DNA from: Stichopus chloronotus
Lineage: Eukaryota; Echinodermata; Holothuroidea; Aspidochirotida; Stichopodidae
Direction: 5' to 3'
Length of the DNA: 64,000 nucleotides
Assembly: GCA_021234535.1 (NCBI GenBank)
Contig: CM037839.1
Coordinates: 10,665,419 to 10,729,418 of the forward strand
The notes under the pieces: model-generated
Database searches by the model: none
Seen by the model: only the letters and a program-made list of their open reading frames with translations
Told to the model about the DNA's origin: nothing
Shown: positions 1 to 13,600 of the stretch, piece by piece
How the letters are laid out: each line of letters begins with the position of its first letter
Numbering within the stretch: the stretch's first letter is position 1
Position numbers and translations under genes: made by a program

Positions 1-954
1 TTATCCAATTTTACAGGCTGGCTATACAGTAGCAAGCGTAGATTCTCTTGCTTTTAACCCTTGTAGTTTCTGATTGACCGAAGCCAGTTGTTCAATAATT
101 CTGCATGTATAAGCAGAGTTGCATCATTCTTTTTGAATAGTTGTAACTTTTCTTGAGTAAAGTTAAATTTATAGTCTCTACCGACTATACGAAACGACTT
201 GTTGGGAGTTTATTGACTGTGTTCTTACTTTAATTTACCCTGATTGAATGGACACTGGAAATACCCCATCTACGTATTGTATGTAGGTGTTACACACATA
301 AACTACAACGAGTGCCGATTTGGAACTTGATGTCCGTACTACGGATGTGATGTTGACTGTTGCCGAAGGACGTGAGCTGTTCCGTTGTTCAAAGACGTAA
401 GAGATGTACCTGGAGCTGTTAGTATTCTTTCGCATGTGTTGCCAAATTGTTATCACCGCCTGGGTTGGACGTGGTTAGGACACTTGTTTGACTTCGGTAG
501 TTTCAACAACCGGTAAACTGCTGGAGCTCTAGCCTCACTTCGGATTTTTGTTGCGGGACACTTTGTTTTGGGGATTCCGCGTTGTTGCCGTTAGACCATC
601 TTGGACCCGGATGTTCCAGTCATTTAAGTACCCCTTTGTTGTTTTGTTTTTATTTAGTTAAAAGTGCTAACTGGTCATTGACAATTTGATTTTTTGTATC
701 TGCTTTTGCATAAGAATTCCATAATTATACCGCATACCAATTCAGATTAATGTCGTTTGTTTGTTTAATTGTGTGTCGATATGTAAGCCACTGTGCCACT
801 GTTGATACCTCCATCCCCGCGATTCTGCCAATTGACAGATCCCCCTAGTAACATAAAGGTCCTTTGTGTTTCCTACCCAAACTTTACTTTAAATAACTTA
901 GCCAACATACTACCTCTTTAAAAAAGTCTCTTCAAGGAGACTGGCTACACTCGC
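1..954 (-). repeat. Dispersed or duplicated 0.95-kb block, copy A
   Basis: Diverged copy of 6430-7382, matched along its length in the same orientation. Shared landmarks include minus-strand TGGCAACACATGCG near 434, the WQHMR..NTNSS coding stretch, and the terminal GTAGCC(A/G)GTCTC near 950. Sequence beyond 954 is unrelated to sequence beyond 7382, which suggests a mobile-element end there; the left end lies outside the window. In this copy the reading frame is broken into short pieces. Identity of the element is not known. Confidence 0.6.
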
Positions 955-984
955 AATAAATGTGGAATTCATCACTGATAAGTA

Positions 985-1270
985 ATAAATCAAGACGTTT
1001 CACGAAATGAAACAATGAGTGTTGTTTTCATGTAGTATTTACAAAGGAATTCAAACTATGATAAACAGGGTGTGACACGTAACTCATGACAGGATTGATG
1101 ATTGCAGAGGAGGCAGATATACTGTAATTTCGTGATACGTTCCAGATACCCTATTTTTCCTTTTGGGAATCATTAAATACGTGAAAGGAAAGTTTTTTTG
1201 TTGATTTAAATAAACAAAGCACTGCATTATGAGAAAATTTACCAATAATGAGCTGAGGACTATATGAGGA
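985..1270. repeat. Diverged third copy of the intron block
   Basis: Resembles 3120-3390 and 5220-5440. Shared landmarks are GAATTCAAACTA(A)GAT, AGAGGAGGCAGAT and the AAATGCGTGAAAGG-type string. It shows that the array kept growing leftwards and that module 11 belongs to the same duplication series. Confidence 0.65.
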
Positions 1271-1435
1271 AGATCAAATCGCTGGATATCCAAGTACAAT
1301 AGCTGCAAGTTACATGAATAACTTTTAATCGATAAACTAGAAGTACTGATCATCGCCCACACTTTCATGCTACTTGTAATCAATGTCCATAGCGATCATA
1401 ACAGGCTTAATAGTTAATATGTCTTTTGCACTCAC

Positions 1436-1606
1436 AGACTTCTCTGTAATCAATACACTGTGCACAGTCACAGTGATCCGCAGTGATTCCGCACCAGTTG
1501 TAAGGAGAACAACACGGGTAAGTACCCTGAGGATCACACTGGGCTACTTCTCCATTTGGTGCCACCCAATCCCCTCCGCAGCGATTGTCTTCTCTGTATG
1601 GGGGTG
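1436..1606 (-). CDS. Hevein-like module exon (module 11, last in window)
   Basis: A 171-nt exon, donor GTCT/GTGAGT, phase 1-1. The acceptor is a tandem NAGNAG (TGCAGCAG), so the start may also be 1609, which adds one Ala. It encodes PYREDNRCGGDWVAPNGE, AQC, YPCCSPYNWCG and DHCDCAQC, ending IDYREV. The gene must continue to the left because the donor is good and no stop follows in frame. Confidence 0.85.
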
Positions 1607-4600
1607 CTGCTGCAACAGATTTGGAAAAAAAGAAATCAATACAGTGGGCACACATTCCTTGAAACCATAAAGACGAAGTTCCTGAAACTTTGAATTGACG
1701 CATACATCAATTTTAAGATGTCACATTTATCTTCACACTTTTGTTAATTACTTAATTACATCAATGTTGGTCAGATGGACAACATTTCCCGAAAATTTCG
1801 GATTAGCAATATTGACTCGGGGGAAGGGGGGGTTGTTGTTCAAACTACTTTTGTCGTGGATTGTAGATCTAGAAGGTACAATGGCCACCTTTTACGTACA
1901 ACAGCTACAACTTATTTGACCAGGGCTGTAGTGAACTTTTATCCACAAATCTAAAGTACTGATAATCGCCTACATTTTTACGTCATTTGTTATGAAGACA
2001 CATAGAGTATATCACAAGTGAAACAGTTAATATCTTTTGTACTTACCGTTTTCTCTGTAGTCAATGCACTCTGCACAGTCGCAATGATCTGGGGTGTTTC
2101 CACACCAGTTGTAAGGAGAACAACACGGGTAAATGCCTTCAGGATCGCACTGAGCTACTTCTCCGTTTGGTGCTAGGAAATCCCCTCCGCAGCGATTGTC
2201 TTCTCTATATGGGGATGCTGTTGCAACAGATTGGTAAAAATAAAATAAATCAATAAACATTCTTTGCAACGATGAAGAGGAAGGTCCTGAAACTTAGGCG
2301 CACTTAAACATATGTAACCAGGACAAAGTGATGGTTAGATTGTTTCCTTGTCAAAATTATTTCTGTCTATTTAATCTTGCAAAATGTGTGAACTTTACAG
2401 TATTCATTTGAGCAGGCAATTTTAACTCTTTTTTTTTCTTACACTTGGTTGTTATCGTGTTTTTGCAGTTAAGCACAGTTTATCGGTATCAGCGGCTTAA
2501 TAGAAAAAATGTACAAAAATGATAAAATTAAAGTCATCTGCGATTTCCTCATTAAGTGAATTGGGCTAGGGCTCCAAATGCGTGCAGGAGGCACACATTC
2601 TTTGAAACGATAGTGAAGAAGTTCTTCAAACTTTCAATTTATGCATACGATCATTTTAAAAAATGTCACATTAATTTTACACTATCGTTAATTCCTTGTT
2701 TAGTTTTTGGGACCCCGTGTTCCATATGTGACATTCTAAATACATTCAGGCAGATATCTTTATATAGGTGTCTCTCTCGGCACAAAAAGATGTAATTGAT
2801 TCAACATATGATTACTGCACTTATTCTTACCTATTTCTCTGTAATCAATGCAATCCTGACAGTCACAGTGGTCCGGGGTAATTCCACACCAGTTGTAAGG
2901 GGAACAACACGGATAAGTTCCCTCAGGGTCACACTGAGCTACCTCTCCATTTGGTGCGATCCAATCACCACCGCAGCGGTTGTCCTCTCTGTAGGGACGA
3001 TTTGCTGCCCCACCACAAGAAAGATAAGACAATTATAGCAAAAAATCCGGACATGCAGTAAAGGTGTCATTTAGTACTCACACATGATTAATCAAAAAGT
3101 TTCGATGTTTGTAACGAGGAGTGTAGTTTACAAATCTTGTAAGTAGGTATGAATTCAAACTAAGATGAAAAGGGTGTGAATGGATAACTCATTACAGGTT
3201 TGGTTATTTATGTCATATTAGAGGAGGCAGATCTACGATAATGCCGTAAAACGTTCCATATACGCTTTATTCCCTTTCGGACGTAATTAAATGCGTGAAA
3301 GGGGCGTCTTTGTGTTGAATGTAATAACCAAGGCAATGCATTATGATTCAAAAGGAAGAACTACAACTATTAGTAGCTGAGGACTACAATCCGCGACAAA
3401 TAATTTGGAACAGCCAGTGAAATTCAGCCAACTTCCTTCACCCTTCCTTACTCTCGGCCAATCAACACCCAGCTCCCCCCCCCCCCCTCCCGTCTATGTT
3501 GGTCAGTTGGACAAAATTTCCCGAAAATCTCGGATTAACAACATTGACTCAGGGGGAAGGGGGGTTGTTTTCAATCTACTTTTGTCGCGAATTGTAGATC
3601 TAGAAGGTACAATGGCCACCTTTTAAGTACAACAGCTGCAACTTATTTGACCAGCGCTGTAGTGAACTTTTATCCACAAATCTAAAGTACTGATAATCGC
3701 CTACATTTTTATGTCATTTATAATGAATGCACATAGAGATTATAACAAGTGAAACAGTTAATATCTTTTGTACTTACGGTTTTCTCTGTAGTCAGTACAC
3801 TCTGCACAGTCGCAATGATCTGGGGTGTTTCCACACCAGTTGTAAGGAGAACAACACGGGTAAATGCCTTCAGGATTGCACTGGGCTACTTCTCCGTTTG
3901 GTGCTAGGAAATCCCCTCCGCAGCGATTGTCTTCTCTATATGGGGATGCTAATGCAACAGATTGGTAAAAATAAAAGAAATCAACACGCATTCTTTGAAA
4001 CAGTGAAGAGGAAGTTCCTGAAACTTAGGCGCACTTAAACGTATGTAACCAGAACAAATTGCTGGTTAGATTGTTTCCTTGTCAAAATTATTTCTGTCTA
4101 TTTAATCTTGCACAATGCGTGAACTTTACAGTATTCATTTGAGCAGGTTATTTTAACTTTTTCTTTTCTCTTACATTTGGTTGTTATTGTTTTTTGTAGT
4201 TAAGCACAGTTTATCGGTATCAGCGGCTTAATAGATAAAATGTACAAAAATGATAAAACTAAAGTCATCTGCGATTTCCTCATTAAATGAATTGTGCTAA
4301 AGCTACAAACAATAAAGAAGAAGTTCCTCAAACCCTAAATTTATGCATACATCAATTTAAGATGTCACATTTATTTTACACCATCGTTAATTCCTTGTTT
4401 AGTTTTTTGGATGCCGTGTTCCATATGTGACAGTCTAAATATATTTACGCAAATACCTTTATATAGGTACATAACGGCACAAAAAGATGTAATTGATATA
4501 ACATATAATCACTGCACTTATTCTTACCGATTTCTCTGTAATCAATGCAATCCTGACAATCACAATGGTCCGGGGTAATTCCACACCAGTTGTAAGGGGA

Positions 4601-7600
4601 ACAACACGGATAAGTTCCCTCAGGGTCACACTGAGCTACCTGTCCATTTGGTGCTATCCAATCACCACCGCAACGGTTGTCTTCTCTAAAGGGACGATTT
4701 GCTGCTCCAACACAACAAAATTAGGACCATAGGAAAAAGTTGGCAATAAATGGGAAAATTTAAGATGTCACATTTATTTTCACACTTTTGTTAATTACTT
4801 GTTTAGTTTTTGGGACGCCGTGTTCCATATGTGACAGTCTAAATATATTTACGCATATACCTTTATATAGGTACATAACGGCACAAAAAGATGTAATTGA
4901 TACAATATATAATTATTGCCCTTATTCTTACCGCTTTCTCTGTAATCAATGCAATCCTGACAGTCACAGTGGTCCGGGGTAATTCCACACCAGTTGTAAG
5001 GGGAACAACACGGATAAGTTCCCTCAGGGTCACACTGAGCTACCTCTCCATTTGGTGCGATCCAATCACCACCGCAGCGGTTGTCCTCTCTGTAGGGACG
5101 ATTTGCTGCTCCACCACAAGAAAGATAAGACAATTATAGCAAAAAATCCGGACATGCAGTGAAGGTGTCATTTAGTACTCACACATGATTAATTAAAAAG
5201 TTTCAATATTTGTAACGAGGAGTGTAGTTTACAAATCTTGTAAGTAGGTATGAATTCAAACTAAGATGAAAAGGGTGTGAATGATAACTCATTACAGGTT
5301 TGGTTATTTATGTCATATTAGAGGAGGCAGATCTACGATAATGCCGTAAAACGTTCCATATACGCTTTATTCCCTTTCGGACATAATTAAATGCTTGAAA
5401 GGGGCGTCTTTGTGTTGATTGTAATAACCAAGGCAATGCATATGTAACCAGGACAAAATAACTGGTTAGATTGTTTTCTTTGTCAAGATTATGTGGGTTG
5501 TCAATGTAATCTTGCAGAATGCGTAAATTTTAGAATACTCGTTTGAGCAAGTATTTTAACTTTTCTTTTTCTTACTTGGTTGATGATATTTGTTTTTTGT
5601 TTTGTTTTTTTTGTGGCTGGGTGAGTTCATTTACTTAGGTCGGGACGGGACGTACTAGTGACCTGGCTTGACATCTTATCATATTCTCACTATGTTAGTC
5701 TATTAATAAAAAACAAGTGGTTTCGATTCTCCAGTTCCTTCACCGGTCAATGTTACCCTAGGGTCTACTTAGGCGGAGGGGAGCAAGAACTCCACCAGGG
5801 TAATAGGACAGTGACAAATGGGGTGATAATAGGTAGAACACAGAGCAGTTTCTTATATAAATAGCGACAAAAGTGCTGATATTAGGATTTTAAGTGGGCC
5901 AGTTCATCGACAATTGTGTTGAATATGTAGCAAGTGATTTCTGCATTGATTGGTCAGTAGTTTGGTATGACCTACTCTGAGGTACAGAGGTTATCCTTGG
6001 TAGAGGGAGTGTTTGTAGGTCAGGCACAAGTATTATTATGGGATATCTCGTTTAGTCTGGAAGGATTTTTGCTTGCAGCTACAGTAGTTCCTCTGCATGC
6101 ATGGTACTGTAGGGTGGATGGATACCAGCTAGGGCGACTCCCTAAAATTATTGTAATAAGGAAACTACTTTTGTGGAGTCGTGTGTTTGTACATGGATAC
6201 CATCCCATAATAAGAGTTTGGGATTTGAAGGTAAAAGGAGGAACAGTAGTCGGGAGCAGACGATGTTCAGGCTTCGCTTCTTGTGCCAACTTGAATTAGT
6301 CACGGTAAATATTGTAAATAGACGCTTGCTTGCATTTTAGAAGTATATACACATAGACTGCTGCTTCATCAAAGTATTCAACCTTTGTAAGTTTGGAAGA
6401 TTCTTGAAATTAAGAGAAGTTGGAGGGAGTTAGCCAATTTTGCCGGCTGACTCTACTGCAGCAAGCGTAGAGTCACAGAAATTGCTTGCGACCGTTTTAG
6501 TTTCTTATGTTGACCTGAAGCCCATTGTTCAATATACTTTTGAGAAGAGTTGCATCAGTCTGTTTAATTGCAACTACTGTCGAATTAAGTTAAATTGTTA
6601 GTCGTCTCCGACTACACAAGAGGACTTTCCTATTTTTGAAGATAATTGTCTGTGCCGATCCTTTCTTTAATATAACCTGATTGTATGGACCCTTCAAATA
6701 CCCCATCGACGAGTTGTTATTGGTGTCACACACGTAGTTAAAGAGGCTGGTACTTGATGTTCGTACTACGGAACTGGTGTGGTCTGTTTCCACAGGAGTT
6801 GAGCCGTTCTGACGTTCTAAGACGTGAGAGATGTACCCGGAACTGTTAGTATTCCCCCGCATGTGTTGCCAGTTTGCTGTCACCGCCTGGTTCGGACGTG
6901 GACGACGGTAGCTGCGTTTGACATCCGGTAGTTTCATCAACCTGTTAGTGTTAACTTTTGGAACTCTAGCGTTCGCGATATTTGTTGCTGGACACTTTGT
7001 TTTGAGGCCTCCGAGTGGTTGCTGTTCGGCCGTCTCGGACCTGGGTGTTCCAGTCACTTAAGTACCCCTTTTTGCTTTTTTGTTTATTAAGTTAAAAGGG
7101 TCAACTGGCCATTGACAATTTGATTGTTGTATTCGTTTGTGCACGAGAATTTCATTAATTATACCGCATAGCAATTGAGATTAATGTTGTTTGTTTCTTT
7201 TTAATGTGCGTTGATGTGTGAGCCACTGTTGATACCTTCATCCCCACGATTCTGTAAATCGGCAGATCCCCCTAGTGGTGTTGAGGTCGTTTGTGTTCCC
7301 TACCCAATTTGTTTTATAAATAACTTAGCCAACACGCTGCCCCTTTAATTCAAGGAGGCTCTTCATTGAGACCGGCTACACATACATCATTTTAAGATGT
7401 CACATTTATTTCACGCTTTTGTTAATTCCTTGTTTAGTTCTTGGGAAGCCGTGTCTCATATGTGACATTCTAAATATATTTACTCATATACCTTTATATA
7501 GGTACATAACGGCACAAAAAGATGTAATTGATTCAACATATGATTACTGCACTTATTCTTACCGATTTCTCTGTAATTAATGCAATCCTGACAGTCACAG

Positions 7601-10600
7601 TGGTCCGGGGTAATTCCGCACCAGTTGTAAGGGGAACAACACGGATAAGTTCCCTCAGGGTCACACTGAGCTACCTCTCCATTTGGTGCTATCCAATCAC
7701 CACCGCAGCGGTTGTCCTCCCTGTAGGGACGATTTACTGCTCCAACACAACAAAATTAGGACCATAGGAAAAAGTTGGCAATAAATGGAAAATCCATTAA
7801 TATCTTAGCAATTCATACAAATGTATGGCAATCTAATAGACGGTAGAGTTTCTATTCTAAGTTTAAGTTACAACATACAAATTCAAACTAAGATGAGAAG
7901 TATGTAATAGCTCACATAAATATAACGATATGTCTGTGGCAGTTATGGTTATTTAAGTATTGGTAGAAGAGGCAAATGAACTACAATGCCGTTTTACGTT
8001 CGACAAAGTCTATATCCATTTATTTATTATGTGGGGAAGCTTCTCGTATTATGGACATTGATGTCTTTGCTACAGGAGACAGATGATATCATAATACCGC
8101 CATGCATCCCTCAAACTCTATGCTCTTCAGTTTATTATGTTAATGCAACAGATATGTGATAACTTACAATGTTCCGATTATGTAAGAAAGGGTTAGGAAT
8201 GGTCAACATTCACAACATTCACTGTTTCTTTATTTGCTAAGGGAACAATGAACTTGAAATATGTAAACATAGACGTACTGATCATCCTATAGGTTTTTAT
8301 GTCATTTGCAATTTACATGAAGATTATTACAACTGTAACATTTACCCATAGTGTTTTTCTCCTACCTATTTCTCTGTAATCAATACACTCTTCGCAGTCA
8401 CAATGGTCCGAAGTGATTCCACACCAGTTGTAAGGAGAACAGCACGGGTAAATGCCATCAGGGTCACACTGAGCTATTTCTCCATTTAGTGCAAGATAAC
8501 CGCCTCCGCAGCGGTAATCATCCCTATAAGCAGGAGTTGCTGCCAATGCAATTGCGACGAAATTAACAAAAAGGTCATCATGAAACAAATAAAAATATGC
8601 ATTACAAGTATCAGTACATTCAACACACTTAATCACAATCTCTTTATGGATACATTACAGCTTAGCTTTCACACCAAACTTTCAGCCTTCTTAACACGAA
8701 GTATGATTTTATTTTACAGGGTAATATTTTATATGAATTGCCTATATTTTTTCTCAGGCCCTTTCGTCCAGCTGTTGAAGATGTTATTGTTGACGTGACT
8801 AGAGCTAGGTTGCACATGAACGGACTCTGTCTTTCAATGAAGGAAAATGACAGTAACTACTTCAAAAATCAACGGGGTTGCCATAAAAACAGTAAAAAAC
8901 AGAAATCATATTTGAAAATTAACGGCTCTTACTATAAGCGCCTACATATAATGAATATACAACAGTAAAGGTCTCACTGGTGTATCAAAAATATACTACT
9001 CAAGTCGTCGCTCCTTCGTCGGTGTCGGGCATTAGTATTTGGTGAAAGGAAACACTGTATTTACAAATAACCTACGAACTGAACACAACATTGCCGCGTC
9101 AGTGATCCTGACCCGTTTTGACTAACTTAATATTCAACACTAGTATACTTCCCATTGGCTTGTTCAAAGAAGCACACCGTTGATTTGAATGAAAACTGTC
9201 AACAACTACATTATAGTATTGTCAACTTTTTCGTCGTTATGTTAGAAGAATTTGAAATCATATGGCAGAATAAACCAACTGAAACGTATTTATTTTCCCA
9301 GATTGTCTGAACGGTTTAATTAAAAGCCTTAACAAACGCTTGGAGATGAAATTTCAATGTTTATACTTTTTGCCTACGCACGCAATCACTTTACGGTATG
9401 TCGATATCACATTCTGCCCGAATTACAGTTTCAGTTGTTTCTGTTCAAGGCCCTATGCGGCTCTCTTGCCCCCTTCTCAGGATTTGTCAAAGTGTATATT
9501 TTCCATCTTCTGAGTTTACCCCTCCACCCCACCCCCTCCCCTTCTAAGCCACCGATGAAAAATGTCCCAGTTTTGTAGCTACCGGGTAAAAAATGCTTGT
9601 GTAAATCGTTGATTCTGTTTGATTGTAAACGATATGTGACAGGTAATTTATGATTGAAATTGAACAATTCTTCAACCAAAAAACAATTTGAAGGAGGGTA
9701 GAAGATCTTTCTTTTAGTATCGGAGGTACTACGTCAGAGTCAGTTTTTTTCGACCAGTTCTCAAATAAAATAACTCTGTCAGTCTTTATTTTAGCAAGAA
9801 TGATCAGTTACTACTTTTGTGTTCTTCAGAGCAAATCCGTAGAATTATTGATATAATCGATTACTAATTTTACTTTGTGCATAATGCTTCAATTTTTCAA
9901 ATGAGTACACTCTACGCTTTCTGGTTTTTCAATTGTACTGTATGAAAGCAATCGTGATACACAGATCCATACGTAACGTCAATCAAATTAATTCTCATTT
10001 TTTATCCCAAATGTGTTTATTCTGTTTGTCATGTTTTACCAGTTGTCATCTTTTTCAGCTCTGAAGAAGATAATACCTTCTTTGCACCAAAACGCTTCTC
10101 CAACTTATTTTGTACACTTACCTATCACGGTCTAACGACAATTGTCATTTCAGATCGTAATCGAAATCCGTCATAGTTATCTTAAATATCTTCACTCCTA
10201 ATTGAGAATTATGTTTGATCTATTTCCAATAACCCTATATGACCTACAGTGGCAAGAAAGTTCATTAATAGACTACGAAATCTTACCAGATATCGTCGCG
10301 TTTTCAGAATCTAATGGTATGCACTCGACGGTAACATCTTCATGGTGGCCACAGTTGTGATTCCCGATATTATTTTTGGGACAGTCCTGAATTGATTCCT
10401 CCGACCCTGTACATTGAACGTTATCCAAAAAGATTTGTCCAGATCCCTCTAAGGTGGTCACCGTGCCCTCTGCACCTGGAAAACCGAGTTGCCGGCAAAC
10501 GACAGCAGAATCCTCATCTCCCCAAAGATCGTCGCAGACCGTTCCCCATTCGCCATTAACCAGCACTTCAACCCGTCCAACGTTAGATGTTGCACCACCG

Positions 10601-13600
10601 ATAAGTCGAATATCTTCAACCACTGAAAACAAGTTGTTTTGAGCCGTTATGAAACCAATCAAAAACACACCCATTACACATTCTCGGCAGAGATAAGTCA
10701 AGAAATGAAGGAGGTGTGTCTAAAATTATCTCTTGTATCTACTAAATAACTGACAAACGTCGGCAGTTTACAGAGAGTGGCTTCAAATGCTTCATTCGTC
10801 TGATGCGCAATGATCTTTACAGCTTTCATGTATTGTATTCAAGACAATTTTTCAGGTGTGCATTCCGCCTCTTTTTTTGCCAAAATTGAGTGGTCTTTTG
10901 ATTGATTACGAAAACGACCCCAAAACGTTAGGGCGGAGGCAATACTCTATCGGTCGGTAGATCAGTCAACTACAGAAAAATGGCATATGTTCTTGTGAAA
11001 CTGATTTTATTAGAGACTTCATTGACAATACGAAAACGTAACTTAAAAATGCAGTTCGACAAATGCAAGCGAACTGTACGGTTTAGGTAAGCAGGTCACA
11101 ACAGCAACAGTCAAATCTTCATATCTACAGGACACTTTTAAGTAAGGGTATGGAACACAGTAGAACCATCATGAAAATATTTAATTGAACAAGGTCAAAA
11201 TTAAAGAATCTGCTAGAGCAGGATATTAGGCCTCTCTGTGAAGGTTTGGGTTGAATTTCTAGAATACGTGTCTGAGTTGGTGTAGACATTAGAACTCTAT
11301 ATCTTCCTTAACTGAGTGACATACATACTGTTCTCAATATCTCGTCTTTTTAAAACATTCAAACCTTTGCGAAAGTCGTTACACTCCCTGCACAAGCAGT
11401 GATCATCGGTGATTCCGCACCAGTTAGCAGGGGAACAACATGGATAAATACCATCAGGATCACACTGGGCTATCTTTCCACTTGGTGCAAGCCAGGCACC
11501 GCCACATCTGTAATCACTTCTAAAGTTCAAATTTGATGCAGCTAAGGTTGTCAAAGAAAATTAAAAGTAAAGAAAAAAAAGTAATCGATCATTTCGAAAT
11601 AACCGTGGGACCATATGGGCGTTTCTCACTTTTACTTGAAATTGTCAATCATAAAAACTCGTTTCTCCATATAATTTCAATGCCTTATTTTCAGTTATTC
11701 CACGACAGTATTTTTTCACAGAGTCCCGTAGAAAGTCCGCGTCATTGTGAACGATATCTCGTTTTGGTTTACTGGAGGTACACCCTTCTCCCAAACCAAG
11801 AAACGAATGTATATCGCATACTTCAGCTTATCGACCTCACGATGCAAAGATGAATTTACAACCAATCAAACTCTACAAAGTTGTGTAGCTGTGTATATCC
11901 AGATCTCCCTGGATATGAGTTGATTCTTTGGAAGGTTGCAATCACTTAAAGGAAGTCACAGTATGTATTCACGTCTAGTCAGTTTTCCGAAGTATACAAT
12001 ATTGTAATTACTACAAGAAGTTTCATGCAACTTACTCCTCCACAAGTTAAATCATTAATGAAACCGGAGTAAATTCGATGTCTATGACTTCGTTGTTTAT
12101 TAATGTCTTTAATTCTAGGTGGCTATCATTTTATTTGTTGTATTTAATTTTGTTTGTCACTCACCAGATGCTGATGTGGTGCTTTGCACTTCCTCTAGTG
12201 AACACTCTACTCCAGCATCCTCGTAGCTCTGGCAGTTATGCTCCCCTAAAGGACGTTTCCGGCAATATGCTATGGAAGGCTCAGAGCCCGTGCATTCAAC
12301 GTCATCTAGCCATATTAATCCGGTTCCCTCTCCGTAGAATGCCCAATGTGAAACGCTAATTGCTCCGGCAGGATAACCGAGCTCTCTACACACCACATTA
12401 CCGTCTTCGATGTCCCAACCATCGTCACAGATTGTACCCCATGAGCCACGAAACGACACTTCGACACGACCTTTGTTTGGAGTGCTTCCACCAACGAGAC
12501 GAATACCTCCCACAACTATCAATTAAAAAACATAGATATTCATCATAAGAGTTTGAAAGGTAGGTAAAAATTCTTTATGTGTATGTATGTATGGTGCGGT
12601 GCGAACTGACGCCACGTACTTGTGGGAAGTAGCAGATGCAGAGTAGTGAGGGACGCACCGCAACTAATTTGTATTGTAAAAAATGATGAGAGGAACTTAT
12701 CAGAATCTGGATAGGCCTATGTATATGGATCACGCTTACCAGGGGCTAAGGTCGTTGTCGGTGAGTAAAGTTGACACTCCACTCCAGCGTCTTCACTATG
12801 ATCACAGTTGCTGTGCCCGTAATTATTTTTCTCACAATCGTCGATAGAAAACTTCATCGAACACAAGAAGAAGGACCAATTGAAAACGATACATTACAAG
12901 TGGTAGTTAATCGGTTATTTTATAAATAAACGTTATGATGATTAGAAATGCAGGATAGTGATCATGTAGAATTTTGAACTGGACAGATTTGAATTTATGA
13001 GGCACAAAATGGAAAGAAACATAATAATACTATTTAAAGGCATAGATAACTGATTCTATTTATTAACCTGAAGTCTGAGATACTGTAACTTTACAGAATG
13101 GTCTTTCATTGCCCTTCCTTCAGGGAAAAAAAATAACAACAAATTGTTTCTCGATAAATTAAAGCTGGACGGCTTTTGTTTACTTTACATCGAAAAGAAC
13201 CATTTTCCATATTTATAGTTGTCTTGTTTATCGAACATTTTGACAAAATGCTTTATTGTTATTTTCCATTTAAATAACAAAGGTTGTGATTTAGACTCAT
13301 GAGGATATCAGACTGGGAACCAGTGAAGCTCAACGGACTTGACCACAGGATTTCATCACAAATATTTATTTATCACAAATATTAAAACTTAATTATCCTA
13401 ATTACACCTATACAGAGACATCATACATAACTTAAACTGCATGAAAATTTTAAAATGATGTGGTAAAATGATCACTTATAGAGTTTTAATTGCGAAATTG
13501 GTTAACTCCAAGTTAGCTCTTCAAGATCTTTTATATGAAATTTTTATGAAAATTTAAATGCTTCAGCGAGTGCTGAGATATGATCAATCCATATTCAGAG

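Larger units (their letters stand above)
1925..3420. repeat. Tandem unit copy 1 (modules 10 and 9 with introns)
   Basis: Matches 3645-5450. Close pairs by eye: 1925-2340 with 3645-4080 (module 10/8 plus flanks), 2340-2560 with 4080-4300, and 2690-3330 with 4790-5440 (module 9/6 plus flanks). Exon and intron similarity are alike, so the copies are young. Confidence 0.8.
3645..5450. repeat. Tandem unit copy 2 (modules 8, 7 and 6 with introns)
   Basis: Second copy of 1925-3420, longer because module 7 and its flank (about 4316-4750) are an extra local duplication. The intron flank with the landmark TTTAAGATGTCACATTTAT recurs near 1720, 2660, 4360, 4760 and 7395. A C-rich run lies at the junction between units (about 3476-3488). 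Confidence 0.8.

Noticed and set aside
1383..1670. Plus-strand open frames opposite the hevein-like exons (also 2796-3038, 3727-4038, 4897-5139, 7528-7767)
   Set aside because: They are antisense shadows: they recur only because the minus-strand exons are duplicated, lack cysteine or domain patterns, and ignore the splice borders.
5967..6299. 110-codon plus-strand frame in the module 5/6 intron
   Set aside because: No domain, no matching splice signals and no second copy; kept only as a note in the unique segment.
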